Assembly (NCBI GenBank): GCA_942159475.1
Contig: OW804096.1
Span: 131,988,941 to 132,052,940 of the forward strand
Length of the DNA: 64,000 bases
Reading direction: 5' to 3'
DNA from: Sthenelais limicola
Taxonomy: Eukaryota > Annelida > Polychaeta > Phyllodocida > Sigalionidae
Position numbers and translations under genes: made by a program. The notes below the pieces were generated by a model. That model had not been told where the DNA came from. It saw only the letters and a program-made list of their open reading frames with translations, and ran no database searches. Positions 39,301-52,144 of the stretch are shown here, piece by piece (the stretch's first letter is position 1; each line of letters begins with the position of its first letter).

Positions 39301-42300
39301 GGCTCGCCTGACATGGAAAGTGTGTCATTTCCTGTCTTTTCCACACTCCTACACATGGGCAAGTGTGATCTAAGAATGGCAAGGTGTGATTATATTCAGA
39401 GAGGTACTCTACTCGCAATGCTGAAATGAATAATGGGGATTTGTTTAACGCGAACTGGTTCAACAGATGAACAAACAAACGAATGCCTTGCCTTCTATAC
39501 TGTCTCCTAAAATGACAAAGATATTTAAATAACGGCAAACAGTACAGGTGTATTTTAAGGGATGGTGATTAAATAACAGTTGTCATGGTGATTCGCCAAT
39601 TACTAGTGTCAGTCATGGGCTGCATGAAGCAGCTAGATGATATAAATTAATCATTATTCGCCGTCATACAGCATATCAGAAGCCCATGGTTAAAAAATCC
39701 TGACAAAAGCTGAAGAGATTTCCCCTTAGAACCAGCGAATTTCTGGCCAACTCTAAGCTAAATACCGGTAGTTCATATCTATGGAGTCGTACAGTAAACT
39801 AACATGACCTGGGGAGAAAATCACATCACATTTCATGTCACTCCCAGTTCTTACAACCATCATCTGTTATTATAACACACGGAGGTCGGTATACTCTCAC
39901 TCAAGTATGAGTGAATGGTTGAGTACTAGGGTAGGACCTGTGCTTTTATACTTTTTATTCATAACAGATACTCAGAATCTGGCTGTATTTTATCAATGTA
40001 GAATTATAGCTAGCTATATATAGTTTTTTTTACTACTCATGCTAACATATGTTGAGGGATTCAACCAGAAAAATGCATAATTTACATAACCGTTTACTGA
40101 TAAATGACTGGGCAAAGGGAATACTTGATACAAATTAGGACTCCTGCCCTGTAGCATCTTCCCCCCAGGGTTATATAGTCCAATAAATCATATATATCAC
40201 ATTATTTTACATTGCAGTGGATAGGATTGCGCTATTTAAAGCAAAAATCCACATTAGTATGTATACGTTCAATGCAATTGGCCTAGCGTAATGTGAATAT
40301 AGATTCTAAAACCAAATAGCGTTAGCATATTCCACATTGTATCGAGCTTATTCATCAAAACATGGTCGAGCTCGAATCAAGAGTCGCAAGTTAAATCATG
40401 CAAATGAAACACAAATAATTAGGACCTTCCATCGGTGGATGGCCTACGGGGGGCTATTTGTACAGGTATTTATAAATTTCTTTTCAAATTCCCCAGTTAT
40501 GCAGCAAGGGAATGCAGAATTGCATAAATTTATATTAGGCAAGAAAATATTTGTTCGTCAAGATTTAAATCATAGGGTAAGTTAGAAAAGGAACTGTGCC
40601 CAAGGCAAGCAAATAACTCTTTTCCTCAAATCCATAAGTATCGAATTAGAGCACGGAATAGAGTGGGCTAATGATACTGATCTCTTTAACATGACATGCA
40701 TTTCAATATCAGACGTGTCATTGTAGGTAATGTAGCCAGAATCTTCTACAAAATATCCAACGCAAATCATCTTGTACACAGTGAAGCTTTAGGGTAAATT
40801 AACCCAGAAAATACAATATATGTAAGTCCATTGACCATATTAACATCTAAATGTACACATGAACATGGAACCACATCTATGACCATTAAGAGAGGTTATA
40901 GAATAAATGAACAATTCTGTATTCCTAACCAACATACTACACAGAATGCACCAGAGCTGAACCCGTTTCTAAGGTCACATATTCATAACTGAGAGGCCCA
41001 TGTTTCACAATGCCCCATACACGTCAGCACAAAAATGGGTGAATTGACTTCGCACATGTTGTGATCTCTAAATGGCGCAACGCCGTCCACAGAAACATTT
41101 CTCGACACTTGTCCTCATGTGTTTCTTGTCTCTTCTGTAAACTTACCCCGCGGGGCGTCTGTTAACAGGTGTATTGTAATGGCCATTACAATGGGTGATT
41201 CGCGAGGATACTCATGGCCTCTCTCAAATCATGCCATTTCCAAAATGTGACTATTTTTATTGAGATAGATAAATACTCGCTTTTCCCAGCAATAAATTGT
41301 ATTTTTCACTAAATGTCTCATATCTAGGATCGCAGCCATTACATAGCAAACCCACAGACAAATCAACTCACAACATAAAAAGAAAACCAAATCACACTTT
41401 TGAAAAGCTCATATGAAAACAAAATAATGTGAATTGATGCCAACATGAATCGAAAGAATGTACGATTCTTGTGATTGAACAAACAGGATGAATAAAGAAA
41501 CGAGTTTGACTTGTGAAATCCGACTTCTTTCTCTTTTGTTTTATTACAGAACTAGTCTAGTACTGTGGTTTTATACCAATGCATGTACACATAACTTATT
41601 TGTATCTCGTAAATTGCCAAATCATGTCTACGATCGATTGAGTGAGTGGCAGCTGTTATATTGAAATTCTGCAAAATTGGCATTTCTGTGAAAGATACTC
41701 AACAAAGAAAACATGACCTTAGACAAAAGGGTTCAGCCTTTCCAAGAAATGGATCTTTCATGCAGATCCATATCAGAGAAAGAGAGCCGATGCAAACTTA
41801 AAAGCTCGCCAACACTGTATTTTCAGGAGAAACAGCACAGGGGCATATATCCAGATCCTGGAGCTCCAGATATCCAATAGACAGGAGGTGTCAGAGGAAG
41901 AGATCGCCTGTCATACGCTCTATTGATAGAGACATCAGGCATTGAAAAGACTTCCCAGTAATTGATATATGTATTCATGTACATTGAGTCCCTGCATCAG
42001 GTATAAGATGGTCCCTTCTTCAGAAACTGTCCGGATGTGTTAGCGTGTTGTTTATATTTACTGAGCATATATTTACATTGAAGATCGTAGCAACAAAGTG
42101 CCATCAAAGGGGGGAGGAGACGGATTCTTCGTATGGTACAGAGAAAAAACACTCACACATGATTTAAATTAGATTAAATATTGTCCGAAAGTCTACTTGC
42201 AGATTGGGAGAAATTCTCGAAAATATATTGGAGCAGTCAGTATACTATAGTTGTTCAGTAGGTATCCTACATCGGTATTTGTTATTAAAGTATGATCCCT

Positions 42301-44875
42301 TGCAAGAATAAAATTTGAGTTCCAGTATCCCTCGAACAACAAATAAAGTACCATCGATTATGGCGATTGGTAAATTAATGACCTAAAAAATGTAAGAGAA
42401 TCTTTGTAGGATGTCATAAATCACCATTAACAATATGACACTTGCACCTGCCATGTAGGTATTCTAGAATCTTAAGCATCTTCTTTATGGATCCTTTTGG
42501 CCCCAACTATATTTCTCTAACCTCATCTTACCAAGTAAAATTACTTATCAGTCAACTCCCTGAGCTATAGCAAGGTCTAAACTGTTTTATCCACAAGTAT
42601 ATAATAGTGACTGTGAGTGATGTGATAACTGAGGCAGGAGAGGGGTTAATAGAAGTAGATAAGGCACCGAGGGATAAGTCTAGGGATAGGGTTTAGTACA
42701 GGGTAATTCCCAGGATAATGATTCCATAAATCCTTTCCATGTCTCTCATGAAAACCTTAAGATCCAATTAAAATTGGTCGTTATTATGGTTGCTCTAGGA
42801 GTGTTATGTGATTATGCGATCAAGGTTACAGCGATTTACTAAGATGGCTCCATCTTGACAATATCATGTGGGGTCTCGCCATGAACTCGATCCAATAATT
42901 TCATTTGGGAAACATTCGATGAATACTAAGCTTCCATTTATAACAAGAAAGCTCATGGTTTCTGTCCAGTACGTGTCTACACTTCAGCAGGCTAGTATCT
43001 CGGCCAGAGGCATTAAATTCATTACAAATCTATGAATAGAATGTAGTCTAAACTACCCAGTGGTTTGCAGAAGAACTAGAGCAAAATTTAGGATCATTTT
43101 TTTCTTCACAGCTAGAACAGTGTAAATGTATGTAAACCTAATGAAACGGTTCAAGAAGAGAAGGAAGAGAGGGGAGATATAACGAAATCAGAGACAAAGC
43201 GAAACAGAAACTCAGATTATGAACATAGTAATCGATATTGTTTGTGCGCATGCAAAGAGACAATTTATTTGATCTAATAGAATCTATCAGCAGTAGATTA
43301 TATTGATACAATAGGCATGCATACTCGTTAGGAATCAGATGAGATGACATCATTGGTAAAAATGGCATGCATTCATTAAGTTTTCACACGTGACAACACA
43401 ATCAGAATTATTTGACGTACATCACTTTGAACTTCCATTTGTACAAAGATTGAAAGCACGACCATCGATATATGAGATGTCAGCATGAGTATCAGTCTGT
43501 GTTCATTCCCGGTATTAATTTCAAATAAACAATAAACATGCCCAAACCGGCCTTTTTGTGGATTTTACAAAGTTCTATATTAAAAAGTTTGCATGCAATA
43601 GCCTTCAGAAATGGGTGAGTGAAACGAAAATCATTCAGTCAAATCTGCATATGAATCTAACATGTATTGACTTCCTATGCTTCGGATTGTTTCATATCAA
43701 TGCCTAAAAAGGGTGTGTCTGACATATTCGTTCCAAATATGGGTAAATTGATGTCTCAACATGTTACGTTTTGATACCACAGTTCAGTGGAAAATACTAG
43801 TTGTAGGAGGGTTGTGCGTTTAACCTTGATACATGTGGGCACTTATAAGGACAACTATAAGCAGTACCGAGGAATTGGTTCAAGAAACTTGGCAGTAGGA
43901 ATGGATACACCACACGAATAAAAACATTTAAAACAAAAACAACTAAACATATACACATCTTCATTAGGTAAACAGTGCCAGGTCACTGGCAACGAGAATA
44001 ACAGATTTTAACCCACTTCTAATCCTACCATTATCCCCATATATACAATGGCACATTTTACCCAGTCCATCACATCGGGAGAATTATATTTGCAAGTATT
44101 GAAGTCACCGAGAAAAACAGAAAACTTAAAATTGATAATAAACCAAACCAGCTGAAGGCTGTCCTGATTTCCCCCTCAATACATAACTCACAGAATGTGA
44201 TCAGTTGACATTGATATACTCACGATAATAAATGCACGTAAAAACATGATTCTGACCGAGTCATTATGCATCTATTCATACATCATAGCCCGTCCAGGGT
44301 ACTCCCATCAGTCATCTCTACACGGTGTCTAGCATCTATGATAAGCTCTAATGGTTTATTAAATTAACCCTTTCAGTCCCAGCAATCCCGGACTTTTTCA
44401 TAATCACTGAAAGAAGCTAATACCATTACTGACAATCTTATCTACGCATCAGCTGGAAAATATTCATAGGCTGATCCAGTGTGATTTAGAACCACACCAT
44501 TGATTGTTAGCATTGAAGAAAAAACTCAGCGATTATTTGCGCAAGGGACACCATTACTACTAAATAGTATACGTTGTAAAATGAACAGATTCAGACTTAG
44601 TGTGTGACTTTCTCTTACATGTATAAGTAACAATGACCACAGAGGGAGCTATTCACGCGTACTGCAAAGTCTTAGTTAGGTATAGGGTTGATGGTTCGGC
44701 TATAGGTCATACATAGAATCGGAATAGGAAGACTTGCAAAATATACTCAAGGGTATAACCTCTAACTAACAAACTTAATTTGCATATGCATGGGCGGTTC
44801 CATTAAAAAAGAAATTATGGCTATATAATAACAATAATAACAAATATTACAATACAAAATTCGTTATCTTGTTTT

Positions 44876-44899
44876 CCTTAGAGTAATATTACTCTAAGG
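44876..44899. repeat. Perfect 24-bp palindrome
   Basis: CCTTAGAGTAAT is followed directly by its exact reverse complement. No spacer and no obvious role. Confidence 0.8.
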
Positions 44900-45261
44900 T
44901 TTAAGGAAGCAATATGCAGCAATGCGGATATCATTTAACCAAGAGATAGTGACATCAGCATTACAATACGATGGGACGTTTGTGGGAACCATTTCTACTT
45001 CGGACTTCCTTCACACATGTATTATCCACAACAATGGAGCCAGATTCTCTGCCAAAAGTAATCCCCGTCCTAAAGTAGGGGAATCTTCCCATCTGAAGGG
45101 GAATCCCTTCATTTTTCATTCGTAGGTAAAATATTTAGACGGTCTGACCACCCAACTTCTTTTAGATCCCGGTCAATGTAATTCTCTCCATGATTCTGCT
45201 AGAGGGTGTGGATTCCACTACCCTACACCTTAGAGTAATCTCCTTCTACTCTGAGCCTACA

Positions 45262-45500
45262 CAGACATCTCTACGAAAAAATATGAAGAGTGGTGTACCA
45301 AAAACTGCCTACATGTGAATGCTAAAAAGACAAAATTCCAACTCTAGAGAACTTTATTGTGAATAATTTTGACCCTCTCAAGATGCTAGGAACTGAACGT
45401 GTAAAATCGTTTAAGTATCTGGGTATTACCATATGTGAGGATTTGTCTTTTAAAACGCAGGTTGAAAAACAGATCAAAACAGCTACCTGAAAGTTAGAAG
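45262..45500 (+). pseudogene. Decayed LINE reverse-transcriptase fragment
   Basis: Conceptual translation gives two collinear pieces in different frames. The first contains EEWCTKNCLHVNAKKTK, the W...N.L.vN..KTK block near the C-terminal part of non-LTR reverse transcriptases. The second contains ERVKSFKYLGITICEDLSF, matching the vesFKYLGv.id..Lsw block that follows it. Stop codons (at least two) and a frame change separate the pieces, so it is dead. A 31-bp tandem duplication at 45633-45693 lies just downstream. The clade (Jockey/CR1/RTE) cannot be fixed from so little. Confidence 0.75.
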
Positions 45501-45632
45501 TCAGGAGGAGACGGAAATTTATGACAAACGATATCCGTGGACTGTTGGTAAAGACTTAAATCTTACCAATTTTAGAGCTTGTGAATTTCTTACAATTAAA
45601 TATCGGTTCAAATTTAAAGAAAAAGTTACAAA

Positions 45633-45693
45633 AGATCTGGAATAAAAATTAAAAACAAACAACAGATCTGGAATAAAAATTAAAAACAAACAA
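45633..45693. repeat. Tandem duplication, two units of 31 bp
   Basis: The unit AGATCTGGAATAAAAATTAA with following AAACAAAC occurs twice with a period of 31, just after the LINE remnant, and may belong to its 3' end. Confidence 0.8.
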
Positions 45694-48600
45694 ACTGGCA
45701 TTATGTCCTTCTTGCACCAAAATGATTTTAGCCGACTCCTTTGAAACGACTCAGGGCCTTTAAAATACGATATACCGTATACCACGGTTACAGCTCAAGT
45801 CTCCTTATCTTGCATTGGATAGAAACACCAAGGCAAGCAAACTTACCAGTTGACTAAAACCACGCCAACTGATGGAGACTCCCAGCTTCCGATATCTCCC
45901 TGGTATACCTCAGGGGCTCTAGATCAGTAGATAATGATTGGGTTCAGTAGTTGCTTCTTATGTGATGTCTGATACAAAATATGTAAAGTTGTCATAGGCT
46001 CATCTAAGAGGAGCAAGGCAATCAGAATGAACATCCGACTGATCTGGAACAACTAGTGCGTGTATTTTTTTTTATTCATGACGCAATTAAGACAGGAACT
46101 GTTCACAGCTGATTCGTACACACGTGCGAATATTCCCGAATGTCGTGGAAGGCAGCGGATATTCCGTCAATAGCGCAAGCCAGGACGAGTCAATGAAAGA
46201 TCAGGCGGTCGAAACGACTCCCATAGACCACCAACAGTTATACAGAATAGGTCTAAGTGTGGATTGCCTGAGGATTGCATTAGGCATAAGGCACCCTGCA
46301 ATAGCGACAGGGAACGAGAAATGGATTACGGTAAAACTGTATGTCAAACCTTGTCGTGTCCTTGTCCTCGCCTTTATTGCCCATTACTAGTTTCAACCAC
46401 CTCCAATTGGCTGTTGAGGGACAAAAAAAAATACCAGTGACTTTAATACAATTACGCAGAGGCAACAACTATTAAGAGTCGAGATCATAATGGAAAAAAA
46501 TATGAAAACTGATTTGAAAACAGGTCCATGCCATTCATGAATATGACAAATAAGTAAGTGAGAGTCAGAGTGGGCTTTTGAAAAAAAAATAAAAAAAAAT
46601 ATTGTGATGATGTCTGTCATACGACCGTTACAGAGGCAACGAGTATGATGTACTCATTGGTGAAAGTAATCGTCACGAGACATATAACGACCTCACGCCA
46701 AAAGTCATTATGAGGAACTTAACCGAATACTGGGAACAATTCCCTTCATAAAACGGCCGTATACTCGAAGTAAAAATCGAAGGACAAAATATTATGATAT
46801 CGCCGCAATTAGCTGCCAACCGGACCTGCATTGCAAAAAGTGACCACTTGACTTATGCAACGGTTACCCCATAAGGCATAGTCTGGGCTGACATACTAGA
46901 AAGGAGAGCAGAAATGTCACACTGCAGTAATCATAACAACAACATCGCAAATTGTACACCCATTAGATCAGTCTAGTAGAAGATATGTAACAGAATGGAG
47001 GAAAAGGAAAAATACAGAGAAATTCCATGTATCCTTCAGGCTTCATGAAAGGGTTGGCAAAATATAGGAATATCTATAGAACTACACCACAGAATGGTTC
47101 CATTAATTAATGCTGTTACAAGTTATATGATGTTCTTTCTTTCTGCTCCCTCTCTGCATCATAAAATATTCAGGGCATAAAACGTCATCGCTGAATTCTT
47201 TGTATTCATTCCAGGCACTTATGGCGAAATTTGCATGGAGTAGCATCATTCTTTTAACAACAGCTGCAGGACTTTTTATGAGACCTGATTTTTCCTCGGC
47301 GTTATAAATACTGGTCATGGGATACCAGTCTGACCTAATAGACATTAGAGGCCTACTTGAAACAGAATTATAGTAATGTCATATGGTGAAGCTCTATCAT
47401 TTATTCTCTTCGAGTTAAACAATTTGTCTCACTGATCGACCATATATCGTATGCTATTGCGTACAGAAATGCCATTCATCTGAAATTCGAGGCATTGGAA
47501 AGAACTCAAATTTCTCCGTGCTGTCTTTCTTGATTTCACTCTTGAGGGAGGACGTCGCAAAAAAGATCATATCAATTCAAAAGTCAACTCTAGAAATAGA
47601 ACAGCGCCAACAATACACGTCCAGTCCAAAGAGAACTTTTTGAGTCTCAACATTTTGTCTTTGGCTATTTTTGCTCCCATGTCGCGAGTGTTTGAAGAGC
47701 CAGCTTTAGACTCATTTGAATCATCCGTGCTGGTAATAAAAGCCACTGCAATGTTTGTGCAAAGTCAGGGCAAATTGATCTGCAAAGCAATCAATGGCAG
47801 TCAATTCATCAGCAACAAACGACACACGACGAGGTTATGAAAGAGACTGCAAACATGTTTTATGAATAGAAAACTAACATTAATTTATCACGTCCTTTAG
47901 AATGTTTCACATGTTTCGTGGGCTCCTTGCTAAATTTGATTGAGAAAAGTAAAACTCAAAAGATGATCGGACGATAATCGTACGAACATATTTGGAACCT
48001 ACCAATCTCTAACTCTTGATCAAGATAGCACCTGATGCCTTTATTACAGAATGCATAAACATTAGACTTGAAAATGAAACAATTCCCCAATAATGGGCGT
48101 TTCAATTATTTAATAGAAATTACCCAAAAACGTTTAAAGTAAAAAAAATGTTATAAATGTGATTTGGCACAAACGAGAAAACTAACAAAAACGCAGTACA
48201 ATTAACGCATGGTTTTGGAGTTGAGTAGTTGTGCCCTCAGCATGACATTGATAAATTAGAACACAAGTATCGTCTTCCCAACGGTGACACATTTTGAGGT
48301 AAAGGTCTAAACGGTACTGTCTGATATTATGATGAGATAGTTTCCCATGTTTAGTGACCGAGATTTACAAAATAAACTCACACTGGGTATCACTCAAGTG
48401 AGCCTTTCACTATAATGCCAGATATTCAGACTGAGAGATACCTATACAGTACTCCAGGGGTGGATGGAGAGAGACATGGGGAATGGTGTGTTAGGAAAAA
48501 TGTACATTGTCACAGCTGGCAAAGGGCCATACGGAGGGAACAGTGATTACACCTCGCTAGGGCCTAAATAGACTAAATGTCAACAAGATGAAAGGACGAG

Positions 48601-51600
48601 AATTAACCAATACACTGTCACTTCATCATCTGGGGCTCGTATCTCGGGAAATTATTCCTGCTTCATGCAAAATGATCCATTTCCAATATATTTATATATC
48701 ACTCGATCCGATACAGATCTAAATATATATATGGTACAGTCTGTTCATAAATGGACATAACCTATAGCTGGAAAGCCACGTGTGTTTATTTTACCAACAA
48801 GATTACTAATCAAAACAAGCATTGAGTGTTTGTCCGAAGAACCATACATGTATAAACCAACCCAGACATCTCATTGTTTGCCTCCAGCGTCCTCCAGTGA
48901 GAGGAAACTACTGACAACTTTAACACATGTAAATATTACATGTCTGCGATTGATGACAACTCATCAAAGGACACGTGTCGAACATTAGATGCGCATTCAT
49001 CGTAAAAATAGCGAATCAATGAACCACACACACATATATAGAAACTCTTCCAGAAAGTTTTTTAAACATTGGCCAGTCCTCAGTCAGTGTTCGATGCGCT
49101 CATACTAATATAAACTCTAAATTACCTCTTAAGTTCCAGCTCTTGAAATAGATAGGTTGTGTACCAACTCTATAATAGTCCTCCTTTTCTCTTTTAAATC
49201 CTTCTTGGCCTGCGTATGTTGCAGTATATATCTGTCTCTATTGGATAGGATGGTTAGAACCTGGTTCGTTTCACACTGCATATCCTTCTCACTCCAGTAC
49301 ACATGTTCAACTGAGTCAACCGACCCATTGACGTTTGTAAATATACCCATTTCAGCCTACTTCCGCAACTAGGACGGTCTAATGCTATTGGATGAGAAAT
49401 AGTTCCCCTACTCACGGCTAGATTTTCATGAGTTTTAACACGAAGTATATTGGTCGAATATGTGTAGGGGGTTGATAGCTCCGTCTCAGTGTGATTAGGA
49501 CGGGGCGCAAGAAGAGATGCAGGAGGGGAACGAGGGGGTATAGGGGCATCTTGGATCAATATGGGGTCAACTGATAGGATCTCGATAAAAGAGAAGGAAG
49601 GAGCACATCTCTAATGGAAATTAAGATGGTGAAAAGGATCTTGTTCAAGATTTTGACCAAAGCACCAAGCTGGGTGGGTCGATGGGTCTTTATGTTGTAT
49701 CTTAATTTCCACAGTGCAGACAATTATAACCCCCGATCGTAAATCATTAGAATATATTCGATTATATAATATGATTAATATTATATAATATATTTCGATT
49801 TATAAGAGTCGGCGACGAGTGAGATATAGTGTATTCTTTACATTATGTTTTGGGCTGAATAAAAATATTTAAATACAAAATACACATTCAAGAAGGAAGT
49901 ATAAACTCGGGAAGTTGTTCAAGGATCACACGCGTATAATCGATCATATAGATATCACTATCTTATCCAAGTAAGAACACTGCTGTGAGACCGATTACCA
50001 ATATCAGAGCTATGTCTACAATGTATGTATAGCTCTGCTAAAATCATTGTGCAAGCACAGAACCGCCAATTTATTTTGCAATCAATCTTTATTCAATTGC
50101 ACTTCCACGAAGTCTTCAACAACACTATCTAGGTAACCTCTAATACTATTGTTTAAAGATAGATCAGAAAGGTATTCCCTCATTGCGTCATCAATGCGTC
50201 GTGATGTACTCAACCGAGAAATTCGAAATAGAAACATATGATGCAGGTCTAGGTCCCCAGAGGTACAAGACAGAAACATTGTTAAAATATGTGTTGTTTT
50301 AATGACTAATACCGTACAATAAGAGCGTGGGCAATCAACAATATACAGACAGATGATGAAATATATTTTTTTTATGAAACAGTAAAAGCGTGGTTATGAC
50401 AATGGGATTTCCCCCGAACAATATGACCATATGTGTCACAAGCCAGGACAAAGTTAGTGTATCTGTATTTCCTGATTATACTCATGGAAAAGCGATACAC
50501 ATTGCATAATTTAAACGCATTTCTTCCACGAAAAATTTTAAACTCCCCAGTAAGTTCCAAATCAAATCAGCAGACTTGAGCTATTCATGGAACAATTATT
50601 TTTGAAAAGAAAAATGGGGGGTGACGAGACCAAGTGTGATTAAAATTTTAGTAATTGCTACAAATGTAATGAAGGGTGGATCAGAGAGAGAGAGAGAGAC
50701 CGAATAAAACTTATGAAAGGCACTTCGAGACTAAAATCTCCGAAACTATGAAGAACGAAAAGGATGTTAAAAGTGAACTCATAGAAAAATAGGGACTAAA
50801 GAACCCCGACTGATGATTTAACACACACTAAACACCTGCTCATGTCAACAGCAGCAGTTAGAACCCAATTCAGATCTTAAACAAATCACAATTATTTCAA
50901 AGCAGGATGCCGATGGGAATATGAGAATCAAGGATGTTTGTGTACCTACACTTCCCGGCATTACGGCTCCAATTATAGATTATTGAAATGAGCCGTGAGA
51001 ACAAGGGGCTAGCTTAGGCCTTAGAGTAAAAGAGTCCACAGTGTCAGCTTTTGTAGGGAGCTTACTGACAATGTACTTAATTTCTTACAACTTACCAGAC
51101 CTCAACGCCAGGTAACAAAAGTATCGGTAATAATTTCCGGTGCGGGACTAATACTCGACTATAGGAAAGCAATGCACCAAGTAAGACCCTAAATTTAAAG
51201 GAATATATCATAAAAACGTACGGTCAAGTCAATTTGATTAAACTATAAAGTTACAATGCGTGCCTTGTTGCAAGCATATTGAACACTCAAAATCTGAAAT
51301 ACTGCGCCTTTTCATTGTTAAAATGTTTGAGTTCCACAGAGGGGGATGTTAGCAAACTTAAACCTGATGTGAAAGTGATAAGGTAAGTATAGACCTTCAC
51401 CCCGTTACGGTGAGTTTGAATACATATATTTCCCATAGGGATCCACAGAGGCGGGGGCGGGACGCTCACCTGCCCATATGTCCCAATGTCCCTACGTAAT
51501 TGAGGTGATTCACGTCAGGATCGTGATCAGAGCAGGGCAGAATTAGAACCACTCACTTATTTTAGAAATCAAATGTTTATTTATAGCCAGGGCACTATAA

Positions 51601-52025
51601 TAACAGACGTAGGTTGGAGTCATATGGCAAGGGTCGCTGATTTAACAGGTCATCTCACGTCTTTTTCGTTTTATTTCCTGAAAATTGGGTCTATGATATT
51701 TCTTGGCATTTGGAGCGCAATGTGACAGCTCTGATTCACACATCCACGTCAATTCCAAAACAAACACAGCTTCGAATTAAAAGTGGTTCAAACCGTCGTC
51801 ATTTTAACCTTGTTCACTGACGATTACTTGACGCTCAGTCAGGGACTTATATATGATATATCTGTTCAGCAATTATATTTCTTTAATCGACACGACTTAA
51901 TGGTTTTGTTTCCAGGGTGACATTCGACCGTGAAATTGATTTTCAAAGTCACGCAGATTTAAAAATATAGTTCACTTACTGAGTCTGGAAAAAGGAGCTT
52001 CAGTAAATTTGACTAGTTGCGGACA
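45694..52025. other. Gene-free stretch with weak minus-strand exon-like islands
   Basis: No gene recognised. Candidate exons on the minus strand at 47.1-47.3, 49.13-49.24 and 50.08-50.28 kb are discussed under findings. A perfect 12-bp AT-rich inverted repeat with a 5-base loop lies at 49761-49789 and an (AG)n run near 50,685. Confidence 0.35.
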
Positions 52026-52144
52026 ATTAACACTTCAACCCCCAAAGCTTTATCCCCTATCCCTGACCCCACAACACGAAGAGACAATAACAGCAATATT
52101 ATTGCTATTATAGTCTCTTCAGCTTTGGTGGTTGAAGTGTTAAT
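52026..52144. mobile_element. Fold-back element with an interrupted left arm
   Basis: The outer arms ATTAACACTTCAACCCCCAA... (52026-52049) and 52121-52144 are reverse complements with one mismatch. The inner arms from GAAGAGAC (52078) to GTCTCTTC (52120) form a near-palindrome. The right arm is continuous over 44 bases, while the left is split by about 28 extra bases (TTATCCCCTATCCCTGACCC and onward). Confidence 0.75.

Larger units (their letters stand above)
32387..45261. other. Gene-free stretch with no recognised gene
   Basis: About 13 kb of AT-rich sequence with only short open frames, simple C and CA runs near 35.8 and 36.1 kb, the GC-box hairpin at 33.3 kb, a perfect palindrome at 44.9 kb and a possible micro-exon at 38.15 kb (see findings). 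Confidence 0.4.

Noticed and set aside
39086..39538. 150-codon minus-strand open frame
   Set aside because: No domain, no signal or repeat pattern, and no splice or polyadenylation context; probably chance.
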